This document shows positions 9,257 through 18,555 of a DNA stretch of 64,000 nt, one piece after another. The DNA is from Prosthecobacter debontii (lineage in GTDB: Bacteria > Verrucomicrobiota > Verrucomicrobiia > Verrucomicrobiales > Verrucomicrobiaceae). The position numbers and the translations under genes are program-made. The stretch spans positions 1 through 64,000 of the forward strand of contig CAMAQH010000020.1 of the NCBI GenBank assembly GCA_945860295.1, written 5' to 3'. Below the pieces are notes generated by a model. The model made no database searches. It worked only from the letters and a program-made list of their open reading frames with translations, and was not told the DNA's origin. Numbering within the stretch: the stretch's first letter is position 1; each line of letters starts with the position of its first letter.

Positions 9257-12200
9257 TTAAATTTGGTGAGCACTCCAGGCAGCGATCTTGTCAGCGCCGG
9301 GCATGGCCATATTGGGGTTGCGCAGACGGGCCAGATAGCTCGTGCGTGGGCGTGTGCCGATGTATTTAAGGAGTTCGTAGTTACGTGGTGAGGCCTTGGC
9401 CTTGACCACGCTGCTCTTTTCATCAGCGATATCACCGAAGACGATGGCCTCAGCAGGGCAGGCCTGCTGGCAGGCGACTTTGATGCTGTCGGTTGGCACG
9501 CGGAAGTTCTTCGAGTCGCGTTGCTTCTGCTTCTGGAGAATCTTACCAGCTTCGAGACGTTGTACGCAGTAGGTGCACTTCTCGATCACACCACGCATAC
9601 GGACGGTGACGTTCGGGTTCTTTTGAAGCTGAAGCGACTCGCGGACGCCGGTTTTGTCGGCTGTGGAAAGGGGGCCCAGGTAGAGTTCATCAAGCGGACG
9701 CTTGTTGTAGTCGAACCAGTTGAAACGACGCGCGGTGTAAGGGCAGTTGTTGGCACAGTAGCGCGTGCCGATGCAGCGATTGTAGGACATCGCGTTGAGT
9801 CCTTCCGGGGTATGCACCGTGGCATTTACAGGGCAGACGGTTTCACACGGAGCGGATTCGCACTGCTGACAGGCGATTGGTTGCTGCACCATCTCGGCGT
9901 TTTCGAGCTGCTCAGGTGTCGGGTCAATATCGACGTCATCCGACTTGGCTTTGCCTTCACCCCACTCGTTGGTGGCGAAGTAGCGATCCATACGAATCCA
10001 CTGCATGAGACGGCCTTTGACGACCTGGTCTTTGCCGACAATCGGGATGTTGTTTTCACTTTGACAAGCGACGACGCAGGCAGTGCAACCAATGCATTTG
10101 CTGAGGTCGATGGACATGCCCCACTGGTGCTTTGTCTCATAATCGAATCCGTCAGGATTGGTCGCGCTCTTCTTGCCGACCTGGCCTTTGTACAAGGAGA
10201 TGGTCTGCGGGATGTGCGAGTCCATGCCGGTCTTCACGGCGAAGTCTGGCATCTTATTGAAAGTCTCCAAAGTGGCCTCGCGATAGACGGCGCGGCCTTC
10301 CATGGTGTTCTGATCCTGAGTGATCGCTAACTCGTAAGTGCCGGTGAGGACTTCGAGATTAGCGCCTGTCAGGACGTACTCCGAAGTGCTCGTGCGCAGT
10401 GGGTATGCATTGAATCCTCGGCCTTGGCCTTTGCTGTCGGAGCCGACAAAACCGAGGTCTTTCTGTCCATAACCCAGGGGGATTGTGACCGAGTGGGAGA
10501 CGTGACCAGGAGCCTCAATGGCTGGCAATGTGAGGCTACGATCACCAACACTGACTTTGACCAACTGACCGTTCTTCAAGCCAAGGCTGCGGAAGGTGAC
10601 ACTGCCAATCCATGCGGCATTGTCCCAAGTCAGCTTGGTGATTGGATCTGGAGCTTCTTGGAGCCAGGCATTGTTCGTGTAGCGTCCATCAAACACGCCC
10701 GAATCGGGAGTGAGCACGATTTCGATCGCCTCAGCAGATGGCGCTGAGGCAGGCTTAGCTTTACCGACGATGCTGGCGACGGCACTCGTGTTGACCACAC
10801 CGGAAGCTTTGACATAGCCTGAGCCTTTGAGGAAACCATCGCGTAAGGTGAAGTTCCACTTCACTTCATCCAAACTGCCTGCGACCACCGCGAAGGTGTC
10901 ACGCACAGCTTGATAAGCCGGATCTTCAGGTGCTGGAGCTGCGGCGTCGGCTTTGGGTGCATCGGCAGAACCGAGTTTTTTGCGACCTAGCAGAGCGAGC
11001 AGCATTTCGGTTTCACTGGCTCCGCTGTAGAGAGCCTGAATCATCGGCTGCACGATCGAGTAGCAACCATCGGCTGCACGAACGTCGCACCAAGATTCGA
11101 GATAGTTGGCCGCTGGGATATGCAGTTTGGCGGCTTTGGCGGTGGCATTTGGCAACATGCCGAGATGGATCACGGAGACACCTTTGTCCTTAATGGCAGC
11201 GGCCAGAGTGACGGGTGCATCATAGAAAAAACTGGAGGGCGTGAGAGAAACCAGTGTCTTCACGGCACCCGAAGCGAGAGCTGCTTCGAGTTCTGTCGCT
11301 GTTCCAAGTGCAGCTTCCGGGCCACTTTGGAGAAGCTCAATCGTCGAACCGTAGGCACCCAGTGCGTTGTTGATCGCGGCGACCAGCGCGTGGACCTCTG
11401 CACCGTAGCGTGAGCCTGCGAGCACGACTGATTTGCCCTTGTGATCGACAAGATCACGGATCGCTGGAGCGAGCCATTCTTTGAGCGTTGCTGGGGCTGT
11501 GTCGGCGAGCGCTTTGGCAGAGACTTCACCAAGTTCAGCGGCGATAACGGCCACTGCGGCAGGAATAAGGCTAGCAGCTAGTGGCTTACGATGGTCGGCC
11601 ATACCACCAGTCACCGTGTAGCGGTTTTCCAGTGTGTATAGACGGTTCATGTCTCCACCAGGCGTGTCTTTACTGCGCTGCCTAGTGAAGTGCTTGATCG
11701 GCTCGCCCGCGATGGGATCAAGGCCGAGGAAGTCGCAATCGAGTGTCAGTATGCGTAGCGCTTTGCTCAGTCGGACAAAGGTCTTTACGCCAGCGCCGAG
11801 CACTTCTTTGTTCGCGCTTTGTTGAGGTTCGTTGCTGATAGCTTCGTAGCTGAAGAGCTTTGCTTGAGGATAGGCGGTCTTCACTTCGCCTAGCAGACGA
11901 TGCAGAGTCGGAGATGTGGAAGAGCCCACCACAACGGCCAACGATGCGCCACTGTCTTTTTTAGCATCAGCGACGACTGTTTCCAAAGCCTTGTTAGCAT
12001 CGGCCCAAGAAGCCTTTTTTCCGGCCGCCAATGGGGTTTGTGAGCGCTCAGGATCGTAAATATCGAGCACGGAAGCTTGAGCAAAGGCATCGAGACCTCC
12101 GCCAAGCGGATGCAGCGTATTGCCGGACAGGTGCGTCGGTCGACCTTCATGTGTGGTCACGACCAGCGGCACGGCACCACTTGGGATTGGCAATGCCGTT

Positions 12201-12493
12201 GCATAGAGCAGCGGTTTACCAGGGATGATCCATTCGACATGCTGCGTGTAGGGCAGGATGTTGGCGATCGGACGACGACAAGCCGCGAGGCCCATCATGC
12301 CCGCAGAGGCACCCATAAGCTTGAGGAAGTCACGACGCGATTTCTCGCGCTCGTCTTCGTCCATGGTATCTCCTGCGGGGAATTCAACGCCGAGCGTGTT
12401 GAGAAATTCCGAGCGCTGCTCTAGTTCAGCCGTGCTGCGCCAAAAGCGCTTACCGGTCTTCGGCTCCTCGGGGTGCTGCCAAATGCGTTTCAT
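9257..12493 (-). CDS. actB: Alternative complex III subunit ActB (Tat-exported molybdopterin-oxidoreductase-like/iron-sulfur fusion)
   Basis: ActB is the large extracytoplasmic subunit of alternative complex III. It fuses a molybdopterin-oxidoreductase-like domain (about 90-720), catalytically empty in this family, to an iron-sulfur domain (about 780-1050). The Tat signal is internal (SRRDFLKLMGASAGMMGLAAC near residues 52-72) after a longer cytoplasmic leader, as is usual for this variant. Four cysteine clusters are visible: CIGCTACVVAC near 798, CQQCESAPCETVCPVNAT, CIGTRYCANNCPYTARRF, and a CTYCVQR...CQQACPAEA pair. These would hold the electron-relay Fe-S centres towards the haems of ActA. 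The 1078-residue length is normal. It sits between actA (25 bases) and actC (9 bases). Confidence 0.93.
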   Translation of the reverse strand: MKRIWQHPEEPKTGKRFWRSTAELEQRSEFLNTLGVEFPAGDTMDEDEREKSRRDFLKLMGASAGMMGLAACRRPIANILPYTQHVEWIIPGKPLLYATALPIPSGAVPLVVTTHEGRPTHLSGNTLHPLGGGLDAFAQASVLDIYDPERSQTPLAAGKKASWADANKALETVVADAKKDSGASLAVVVGSSTSPTLHRLLGEVKTAYPQAKLFSYEAISNEPQQSANKEVLGAGVKTFVRLSKALRILTLDCDFLGLDPIAGEPIKHFTRQRSKDTPGGDMNRLYTLENRYTVTGGMADHRKPLAASLIPAAVAVIAAELGEVSAKALADTAPATLKEWLAPAIRDLVDHKGKSVVLAGSRYGAEVHALVAAINNALGAYGSTIELLQSGPEAALGTATELEAALASGAVKTLVSLTPSSFFYDAPVTLAAAIKDKGVSVIHLGMLPNATAKAAKLHIPAANYLESWCDVRAADGCYSIVQPMIQALYSGASETEMLLALLGRKKLGSADAPKADAAAPAPEDPAYQAVRDTFAVVAGSLDEVKWNFTLRDGFLKGSGYVKASGVVNTSAVASIVGKAKPASAPSAEAIEIVLTPDSGVFDGRYTNNAWLQEAPDPITKLTWDNAAWIGSVTFRSLGLKNGQLVKVSVGDRSLTLPAIEAPGHVSHSVTIPLGYGQKDLGFVGSDSKGQGRGFNAYPLRTSTSEYVLTGANLEVLTGTYELAITQDQNTMEGRAVYREATLETFNKMPDFAVKTGMDSHIPQTISLYKGQVGKKSATNPDGFDYETKHQWGMSIDLSKCIGCTACVVACQSENNIPIVGKDQVVKGRLMQWIRMDRYFATNEWGEGKAKSDDVDIDPTPEQLENAEMVQQPIACQQCESAPCETVCPVNATVHTPEGLNAMSYNRCIGTRYCANNCPYTARRFNWFDYNKRPLDELYLGPLSTADKTGVRESLQLQKNPNVTVRMRGVIEKCTYCVQRLEAGKILQKQKQRDSKNFRVPTDSIKVACQQACPAEAIVFGDIADEKSSVVKAKASPRNYELLKYIGTRPRTSYLARLRNPNMAMPGADKIAAWSAHQI

Positions 12494-12518
12494 GTCAGAT
12501 AAAAGAGGGGGCGCAGGT

Positions 12519-13322
12519 TTAGCGATGGCATGCTGTGCAGGAATCAGGCGGTTGCACCTGCCAGTGTTTCTTGAGCTGGGTTCCCACTTCGAGCTGGGTC
12601 ACCGTTTTGCCGTAGGTAGTGTCAGCGAGAGCGAGCAGATCTTTGAGTCCGGCAGCGGTCTTGCCTTCAGCGATCACTCCAGCGATCTCGTCAGCTTTTA
12701 CGCCTTTGCCCAGCAGACTTTGATAAAAGGTGGAGCGGTCGAGCTGCTCCGGCTTGTAGTTCAAGTTTGTCACCTGATCCAATGGGCGCAACTTCAGCTC
12801 AGGATTACGGTGGCAGTCGAGGCACCAGCCCATGGACTGCGGCTCCGCGTGTTTCACCACTTCCATTTCATTGATCTGACCGTGGCAGTTTTGGCAGGAG
12901 ATACCGCGATTCAAGTGAGCGCTGTGATTGAAATAGACGTAATCGGGAGCCTTGTGGACTTTGATCCACTCAATAGGCTTGCCTGTTTCATTGGCCTTCA
13001 TCACTAGTTCCAGCTTAGGACTGGCCGATTTGATATTGCCCTTACCAGCACCGTGGCAGTTGAAGCAGGTCTGATTGGTCGGCACGTTCGCGTGGCTCGA
13101 GTTCTCCACAAAGGAGTGGCAGTAGCGGCAGTCGAGACCGAGCTGGCCCGCGTGGACCTTGTGAGAGAAAGGCACTGGCTGAGTCGGCTCATAGCCAACT
13201 CGCGTGTATTTTGGCGTGAAATAGTATGGCACAGCCAGACTTGCGCCAAAGACGATGAAGCCAGCCGCAACCGCTAGCTTCAGAGGCAGCCAATTGGTCC
13301 AGCGCGGAAAGAAGTTACCCAT
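12519..13322 (-). CDS. actA: Alternative complex III pentahaem cytochrome c subunit ActA
   Basis: ActA is the membrane-anchored pentahaem cytochrome c of alternative complex III and passes electrons out of the complex. An uncleaved N-terminal anchor (about residues 12-34, LPLKLAVAAGFIVFGASLAV) is followed by five CxxCH haem sites: CRYCH, CFNCH, CQNCH, CLDCH and, at the extreme C-terminus, CTACH. Length is 267 residues. It is the first gene of the act unit. A perfect CRP-type palindrome lies 17 bases upstream of its start codon. Confidence 0.94.
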   Translation of the reverse strand: MGNFFPRWTNWLPLKLAVAAGFIVFGASLAVPYYFTPKYTRVGYEPTQPVPFSHKVHAGQLGLDCRYCHSFVENSSHANVPTNQTCFNCHGAGKGNIKSASPKLELVMKANETGKPIEWIKVHKAPDYVYFNHSAHLNRGISCQNCHGQINEMEVVKHAEPQSMGWCLDCHRNPELKLRPLDQVTNLNYKPEQLDRSTFYQSLLGKGVKADEIAGVIAEGKTAAGLKDLLALADTTYGKTVTQLEVGTQLKKHWQVQPPDSCTACHR

Positions 13323-13339
13323 AGTGTGTCGGTTTCAGG

Positions 13340-13361
13340 GCTTGTGAAATATTTCACAAGC
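13340..13361. promoter_or_regulatory. Perfect 22-bp palindrome, CRP/FNR-family operator type, between actA and ddl
   Basis: The core TTGTGAAATATTTCACAA is fully self-complementary and extends to 22 bp (GC...GC on the outside). It fits the CRP half-site rule TGTGA-N6-TCACA exactly. It lies 17 bases upstream of the actA start codon and about 120 bases upstream of the ddl start. A CRP/FNR-family regulator controlling the respiratory complex is the natural reading. So close to the start codon, the site could overlap the promoter core or the 5' leader and act as a repressor site. No regulator gene is in the window. Confidence 0.7.
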
Positions 13362-13482
13362 AGGCTTGAGAATAGATTTCCATCGGACCTTTGCAACCCT
13401 TGAAATGAAAAAAATACTTCGTCTCATCCTCAGTCACGTTGTCTTTGCCATTCCCACGCAGGCACTGCATATCTGCACTCCC

Positions 13483-14403
13483 ATGCTCGACCTCTCTGGA
13501 AAAAAAATCGCGCTGCTCAAGGGCGGCCCTGGTAACGAACGCCACGTCTCCATCAAAACCGCTGAAAGCGTTGCTGAAGCCCTCCGCTGCCTGGGGGCTG
13601 AGATCGTCGAGGTCGATGTGACCGGTCCCGAATTCGAGGTGCCTGAGGGCATCTTTATTGCCATGAATCTCATCCACGGCACCTTTGGCGAAGACGGCCA
13701 GATCCAGGCCATTCTGGAAAAGCGCGGCATCCGCTACACTGGAGCTGGCGTCGAGACCAGCCGCATCGCTTTCGACAAAGGTCTGAGCAAAGCCAAATTC
13801 ATCGCCGGCGGAGTGCCAACGCCGCGCTCGCAGGATTATAAGCTAGACGGCAGCGAGCCTCTGACCATTTCAATACCGCTCGTGTCCAAACCACCCCGTG
13901 AAGGCTCCAGTGTCGGCGTGAATATTTGCCGCACCAAAGAAGAGTGGGCCATAGCCATTGAGGAAGCCAAGAAGTTCGGCACCACCACTCTGGTGGAAGA
14001 ATTCATCGAAGGTAAAGAACTCACCGTCGGTGTTCTGGGCGATCAGGTGTTGCCCGTCATCCACATCGAGCCAGTCGATGGCTTCTATGACATGAACAAC
14101 AAATACCCCTGGATCAACGGCACCGGTAAAACCAATTACAATTGCCCCGCCGATCTTAACGCTGAAACCACGAAGCGCGTCCAAGACGCCGCCATGGCCG
14201 CCTTTAAAAGCTGCGGGACTGAAGTCTATGGCCGAGTCGATGTCATGCTCAGCGCCAATGGTTCGCCCTTCGTGCTTGAGATCAACACCATCCCCGGCAT
14301 GACCAGCAGCAGCCTCCTTCCAAAAGCTGCGTGCGCAGTAGGCATCGAGTTTCCTGAACTCTGCGCGCGGATCATCGAACTGTCATTGGCCGCGCGGCCT
14401 TAA
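13483..14403 (+). CDS. ddl: D-alanine--D-alanine ligase
   Basis: Ddl joins two D-alanines with ATP to make the peptidoglycan terminal dipeptide. The ATG at 13483 gives 306 residues, the standard length, and starts directly at the first strand (LSGKKIALLKGGPGNERHVS). The ORF track start at 13366 (TTG) and the ATG at 13405 add a leader that a cytosolic ligase should not have. Family marks are the NLIHGTFGEDGQIQ loop, the ATP-grasp strands (LVSKPPREGSSVGV, TLVEEFIEGKELTV), and the C-terminal metal and substrate region GRVDVML...FVLEINTIPGMTSSSLLPKAA. It is divergent from actA, with the CRP-type palindrome between them. Confidence 0.95.
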   Translation: MLDLSGKKIALLKGGPGNERHVSIKTAESVAEALRCLGAEIVEVDVTGPEFEVPEGIFIAMNLIHGTFGEDGQIQAILEKRGIRYTGAGVETSRIAFDKGLSKAKFIAGGVPTPRSQDYKLDGSEPLTISIPLVSKPPREGSSVGVNICRTKEEWAIAIEEAKKFGTTTLVEEFIEGKELTVGVLGDQVLPVIHIEPVDGFYDMNNKYPWINGTGKTNYNCPADLNAETTKRVQDAAMAAFKSCGTEVYGRVDVMLSANGSPFVLEINTIPGMTSSSLLPKAACAVGIEFPELCARIIELSLAARP

Positions 14404-14423
14404 TCTCTGCTCAACACTCCCCC

Positions 14424-17400
14424 ATGCGTGTCCTCGCTCTGCTGTTGCTCGTATTCAACACCGTCAGCGCCGCTGAGGTGACACTTCATCGTTGGTCCGG
14501 CGCTTTGAATGTGCCTGATCCAGTCGCCTGCACGGTGGATGAGAAGGGCCGCGTGTATGTGTCTGCCACGACGCGCCGAAAGGTCGCTGATCTCGACATC
14601 CGTGAGCATTCGATGTGGATCGCTGATGATGTCGGATTGACCAGTGTCGAGGCCAAGAGTGAGTTCCTGAAGCGCGAGCTGGCTCCAGGGAAGCTGCGCC
14701 TGCCGCGTGGTGGATTGAAGGATCACAACAAGGACGGCTCCATCGACTGGAAAGACCTCACCGTTCATAGCGAGCGCATCTACCAGCTCCGTGACACGGA
14801 TGGTGATGGCACGGCCGATAAGATGACTGTGTTTGCCGAGGGTTTTAACACTGAAGTCACCGGCATAGCAGCAGGCATTCTTTATCACGACGGCTGGGTT
14901 TATGCCACCATCGCCCCCGATCTCTGGCGGCTCAAAGATACGAATGATGATGGAGTGGCTGATGTGCGTGAGGTCGTCGCGCATGGCTTCGGCATGCACA
15001 TCGCCTATGCCGGGCACGATATGCATGGGCCGCGTCTCGGGCCTGATGGCCGCATCTACTGGAGCATCGGTGACAAAGGCGTGAACGTGACGAGCAAGGA
15101 AGGTAAACATTGGTATTACCCACATGAAGGCTCAGTTCTGCGCTGCGAGCCTGATGGCAGTGGCTTTGAGGTCTTTGCCCACGGTCTGCGCAATGTGCAG
15201 GAGATCGCCTTTGACGACTTCGGTAACATCTTCGGCGTGGATAATGATGCCGACATGCCCGGCGAAAAAGAGCGTTTCGTTTACATCACCGAGCAGAGCG
15301 ACTCCGGCTGGCGCTGTGGTCATCAATACATGAAAACCGAAAGCCGCTGGATGCGCGAAGGCATCTGGCAGGTCCCAACGCCCATAGAAGCGGCGGGCGT
15401 CAGCATGCCGAAATCCCCTAAGCTCCAAACTCTCACGAGTTCGGCTACCCCACTCTTCATCACTCCGCCACTCGCCAATTACTCCAACGGACCAGCAGGC
15501 TTCGCTCACGAACCCGGCACCGCGCTTGGCGCTCATCTGCGCGGCCATTTCATCTTGGATCAGTTCCCATCGGGCAAGATGGAGGCCTTCACTATCAAGC
15601 CAAAAGGCAGTGCCTTTGAAATGAGTCACGCACGTCTGATCAACGCTGGCATCATGGGCATCGGACTCAGCTTCGGCCCCGACGGCGCGCTCTACATGGC
15701 CGATTGGGTGGGCGGTTATCCGCTCGATGAAAAAGGCGCGATCTGGCGTGTCGATGAATCCGGCAACCCCAGTCCCGCTCGCGTCGAAACGCAGAAACTT
15801 CTTAGCGCCGGATTCGATCAACGTGAAGTCATCGAACTGCAAACACTGTTAGGTCATGCTGATCAGCGTGTGCGTGTCGGCGCTCAATTGGCTCTGGTTA
15901 AAATGAAAGCATGGGAGCCGCTACTGACCCTGATCAATAGCGCGAAAACTCCACTGCTCAGCCGTATCCACGCGCTATGGGGCTATGGCATCGGCCTGCG
16001 ACATGGTGAAGTTTCAGACACACCGCTCATCCCTCAAATGCTCGAAGAAACAAACTCTGAGATGCTGGCTCAGTTCGCTAAAGTGCTCGGTGATGCCAAG
16101 GCCAGCGCTGCCAGTCAGAAAGCCATCATCACTCTGCTTGCTACTAAAACACCGCGCACTCGTTTCCACGCCGCCATCGCGCTTGGCAAGCTCAAGACGG
16201 CTGCTGCTGAAGAGGCGCTTTGGAAGATGGCTGCGCAGGATGCAGATGATGCCTGGCTCCGACATGCCGTGGTCACTGGACTCGCAGGCAGTTCCTGTGC
16301 AGAGAATCTTGCCAAGCACCTCAAAGAAGCGTCCCGCCAGATCCGCCTCAGCGCCACACTCGCTCTCTCGCGTCAGCATTCAACGCTCGTTATCGATGCT
16401 TTGCATGATGCTGAAACCAGCATCGTCGATGAAGCCGCGCGCGCTATCCATGATGATATTGGTATCCCCGAAGCCCTGCCAGCACTTGCCGCTTTGCTTG
16501 ACGGCCAACCAGCCTCCGAAGTCACCACCCGCCGTGCCCTCAATGCCAATCTACGCCTCGGTAAAATCGAAGGCACCCAGCGCCTGCTTAAAGCCGCGCT
16601 TGCTGGCTCCAGCGAGGCCTTCAACGCCCTCCTTGTCTTCACTGAGCCACCACGCCTCGATCGTGTGGACGGCATGGCACGCAGCTATCCTCAGCGTGAT
16701 GCAGCAGCCATTGCCAGTGCGATTGAGACTCGTGTCGCCGACATGTTTGCACTGACCAATCCGGAGCTGAAAGCGGCCGCTATCGAACTCATGGTAAAGC
16801 TTCAACTCAAGGTCGATGCCCGGGCTCTTCAGCAGATCATCACTGACGCTAATGCAAAACCCACTCAGCGTGTCGGTGCGCTTCGGCTCATGGCAGCACA
16901 GCACGCAGATGATACTGCCTTTGCTACCACACTCAGCGCCACAGCGGTTAAAACTGCGCCTATGGAATTGCGCATGGAGTCACTCACCCAGACCTTCAAG
17001 CATCAGCAAGATCGTGCCTTCACTGAAGCCTCTCGCATTTTGGAGCAGGGCAGCCTTCCTGAAAAGCAGGCCGCGTTAAAACATCTCGCTTCAGCCAAAG
17101 GTAAGGCCGCTGAAGCTCTCATGAACCGCTGGGTGCAACGCCTCGCTGCTGGTAAAGTCGAGCCTGGTTTGAAGCTCGATATTCTCGAAGCAGCACAGCT
17201 TCACCCAGCGCTCACCAAGCATGTCACCACTTATGAGAAGTCACGAAACACCGCCCCGCGCGATGACTTGATCGAAGGCGGCGATGCCACAAACGGTAAG
17301 GACATTGTCACCAATCATCTCGGAGCCAACTGCCTCGCCTGTCATACCGTCGAGGCTAAGGAAGGTAGCCAAGTTGGTCCGCTACTAAAGACCATTGGCA

Positions 17401-17729
17401 ACCAGCGCGCACAAGCAGAGTTGCTTGAATCCTTGCTCAATCCAATCGCCAAAATCGCCCCCGGCTACGGGCTAGTTTCGATCACGATGAAGGACGGAAG
17501 CAACCTTGCCGGCGGCCTATTCAAAGAAGACAAAGTCTCCGTCACACTCCGCCTCGCTGATGGCACCGGGAAGAAAATCCCGCGTGCCCAGATATTCATG
17601 CAAACCCCGCCTATTTCGATGATGCCACCCATGCTCGGCATCCTGACGCCGCGTGAGGTTCGGGATGTCGTCGCCTATATCAGCGCCTTAAAACCGACGA
17701 AGAGCAAGAAGCAGAAGAACGAGCATTGA
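14424..17729 (+). CDS. PVC-type propeller/HEAT/cytochrome c protein (putative membrane-bound dehydrogenase)
   Basis: The 1101-residue protein has a signal peptide (MRVLALLLLVFNTVSAAE). A six-bladed beta-propeller of the PVC membrane-bound dehydrogenase family follows at about 20-440. It contains EF-hand-like calcium loops (DTDGDGTADKM, DTNDDGVADVR) and the blade motifs GPRLGPDGRIYWSIGD and SFGPDGALYMADW. HEAT-like helical repeats cover about 460-900. A C-terminal class I cytochrome c has its haem site CLACH near residue 971 and a candidate Met ligand in SMMPPMLG. Such proteins are abundant in Planctomycetes and Verrucomicrobia and are thought to oxidise sugars or alcohols in the periplasm, passing electrons to the haem; the substrate is unknown. 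It starts 20 bases after ddl, but a functional link is unlikely. Confidence 0.88.
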   Translation: MRVLALLLLVFNTVSAAEVTLHRWSGALNVPDPVACTVDEKGRVYVSATTRRKVADLDIREHSMWIADDVGLTSVEAKSEFLKRELAPGKLRLPRGGLKDHNKDGSIDWKDLTVHSERIYQLRDTDGDGTADKMTVFAEGFNTEVTGIAAGILYHDGWVYATIAPDLWRLKDTNDDGVADVREVVAHGFGMHIAYAGHDMHGPRLGPDGRIYWSIGDKGVNVTSKEGKHWYYPHEGSVLRCEPDGSGFEVFAHGLRNVQEIAFDDFGNIFGVDNDADMPGEKERFVYITEQSDSGWRCGHQYMKTESRWMREGIWQVPTPIEAAGVSMPKSPKLQTLTSSATPLFITPPLANYSNGPAGFAHEPGTALGAHLRGHFILDQFPSGKMEAFTIKPKGSAFEMSHARLINAGIMGIGLSFGPDGALYMADWVGGYPLDEKGAIWRVDESGNPSPARVETQKLLSAGFDQREVIELQTLLGHADQRVRVGAQLALVKMKAWEPLLTLINSAKTPLLSRIHALWGYGIGLRHGEVSDTPLIPQMLEETNSEMLAQFAKVLGDAKASAASQKAIITLLATKTPRTRFHAAIALGKLKTAAAEEALWKMAAQDADDAWLRHAVVTGLAGSSCAENLAKHLKEASRQIRLSATLALSRQHSTLVIDALHDAETSIVDEAARAIHDDIGIPEALPALAALLDGQPASEVTTRRALNANLRLGKIEGTQRLLKAALAGSSEAFNALLVFTEPPRLDRVDGMARSYPQRDAAAIASAIETRVADMFALTNPELKAAAIELMVKLQLKVDARALQQIITDANAKPTQRVGALRLMAAQHADDTAFATTLSATAVKTAPMELRMESLTQTFKHQQDRAFTEASRILEQGSLPEKQAALKHLASAKGKAAEALMNRWVQRLAAGKVEPGLKLDILEAAQLHPALTKHVTTYEKSRNTAPRDDLIEGGDATNGKDIVTNHLGANCLACHTVEAKEGSQVGPLLKTIGNQRAQAELLESLLNPIAKIAPGYGLVSITMKDGSNLAGGLFKEDKVSVTLRLADGTGKKIPRAQIFMQTPPISMMPPMLGILTPREVRDVVAYISALKPTKSKKQKNEH

Positions 17730-17736
17730 ATGCGCA

Positions 17737-18555
17737 TCACTCGCCTGCTGACCGGATGTGGTAGTCGCCTGACTTCTCGTCCTTTTGCAGATTCAGCAGC
17801 CCGCGTTTACCCGCCTCCTCGACGAGCGAGTTGAAGGATCGGAAGCCGTGGAAGCGCTCGCTGAACTGAGGTTGACGGCGTTTGATCGTCTGCTTCACAT
17901 TTGAGCCCCACACAGATTGTTCTCCGCCGCGTTCGGCCATCATGGCATCGACCGTTTCCACGACTAGTTCGATGGCTTTCTCAGGATCACCTGCCGGCTT
18001 CGGCGCTTCTTGAGTGGACGCTTTTGCAGGTGCTGGCTTAGCCGCCTTCGGTGCGGCGAGCGGTTTACGCCTTGGTTCCTCGCGCACCAGATCGTCGTAG
18101 AAAATGAAGTCGTCGCAGTTGTCGATGAAGATATCGCCCGTGGAATTCTTTACGCCCACGCCGATGACCGTCTTGTTGTTCTCGCGCAGCTTACTGACGA
18201 GCGGGGAGAAGTCCGAGTCACCGCTGACGATCACAAATGTGTCTACATGCGACTTCGTGTAGCAGAGATCCAGCGCATCCACCACCATGCGGATGTCCGC
18301 GCTGTTTTTGCCGCTCATGCGCACATGCGGAATCTCGATCAATTCAAAGGCCGACTCATGCATCACCTTCTTGTATTCCCGGTAGCGCTCCCAGTCGCAG
18401 TAGGCCTTCTTCACCACGATGCTGCCTTTGACCAGCAGGCGCTCCAGCACTTTGCCCATGTCAAATTTGTCATACTTGGCCTCACGAACCCCGATGGCGA
18501 GATTCTCGAAGTCACAAAAAATAGCCATCGTGTGGGTGCGGTCCGCATTTCTCAT
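17737..18555 (-). CDS. NYN (LabA/DUF88-type) nuclease-fold protein with C-terminal LOTUS/OST-HTH domain
   Basis: The NYN domain is a PIN-like RNase fold. Here it starts at MAIFCDFENLAIGV, with the first acidic residue in CDFEN. The later acidic cluster KNSADIRMVVDALDLCY...VIVSGDSDFSPLV supplies the other candidate metal ligands. A proline/alanine-rich linker leads to a C-terminal winged-helix of the LOTUS/OST-HTH type (SNVKQTIKRRQPQFSERFHG...LVEEAGKRGLLNLQ). The pairing suggests an RNA-binding endonuclease. The ORF runs back to 18720, but that extension looks non-coding. The ATG at 18555 (272 residues) or 18528 (263) fits better because the NYN fold begins at once. It is convergent with the PVC protein. 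Confidence 0.85.
   Translation of the reverse strand: MRNADRTHTMAIFCDFENLAIGVREAKYDKFDMGKVLERLLVKGSIVVKKAYCDWERYREYKKVMHESAFELIEIPHVRMSGKNSADIRMVVDALDLCYTKSHVDTFVIVSGDSDFSPLVSKLRENNKTVIGVGVKNSTGDIFIDNCDDFIFYDDLVREEPRRKPLAAPKAAKPAPAKASTQEAPKPAGDPEKAIELVVETVDAMMAERGGEQSVWGSNVKQTIKRRQPQFSERFHGFRSFNSLVEEAGKRGLLNLQKDEKSGDYHIRSAGE

Noticed and set aside
9521-10330. 269-residue plus ORF inside actB
   Set aside because: Antisense to the iron-sulfur half of ActB, where four cysteine clusters prove the coding strand.
14400-15842. Two minus ORFs (241 and 236 residues)
   Set aside because: Antisense to the PVC propeller protein; no domain patterns, and the plus strand has calcium loops and blade motifs.
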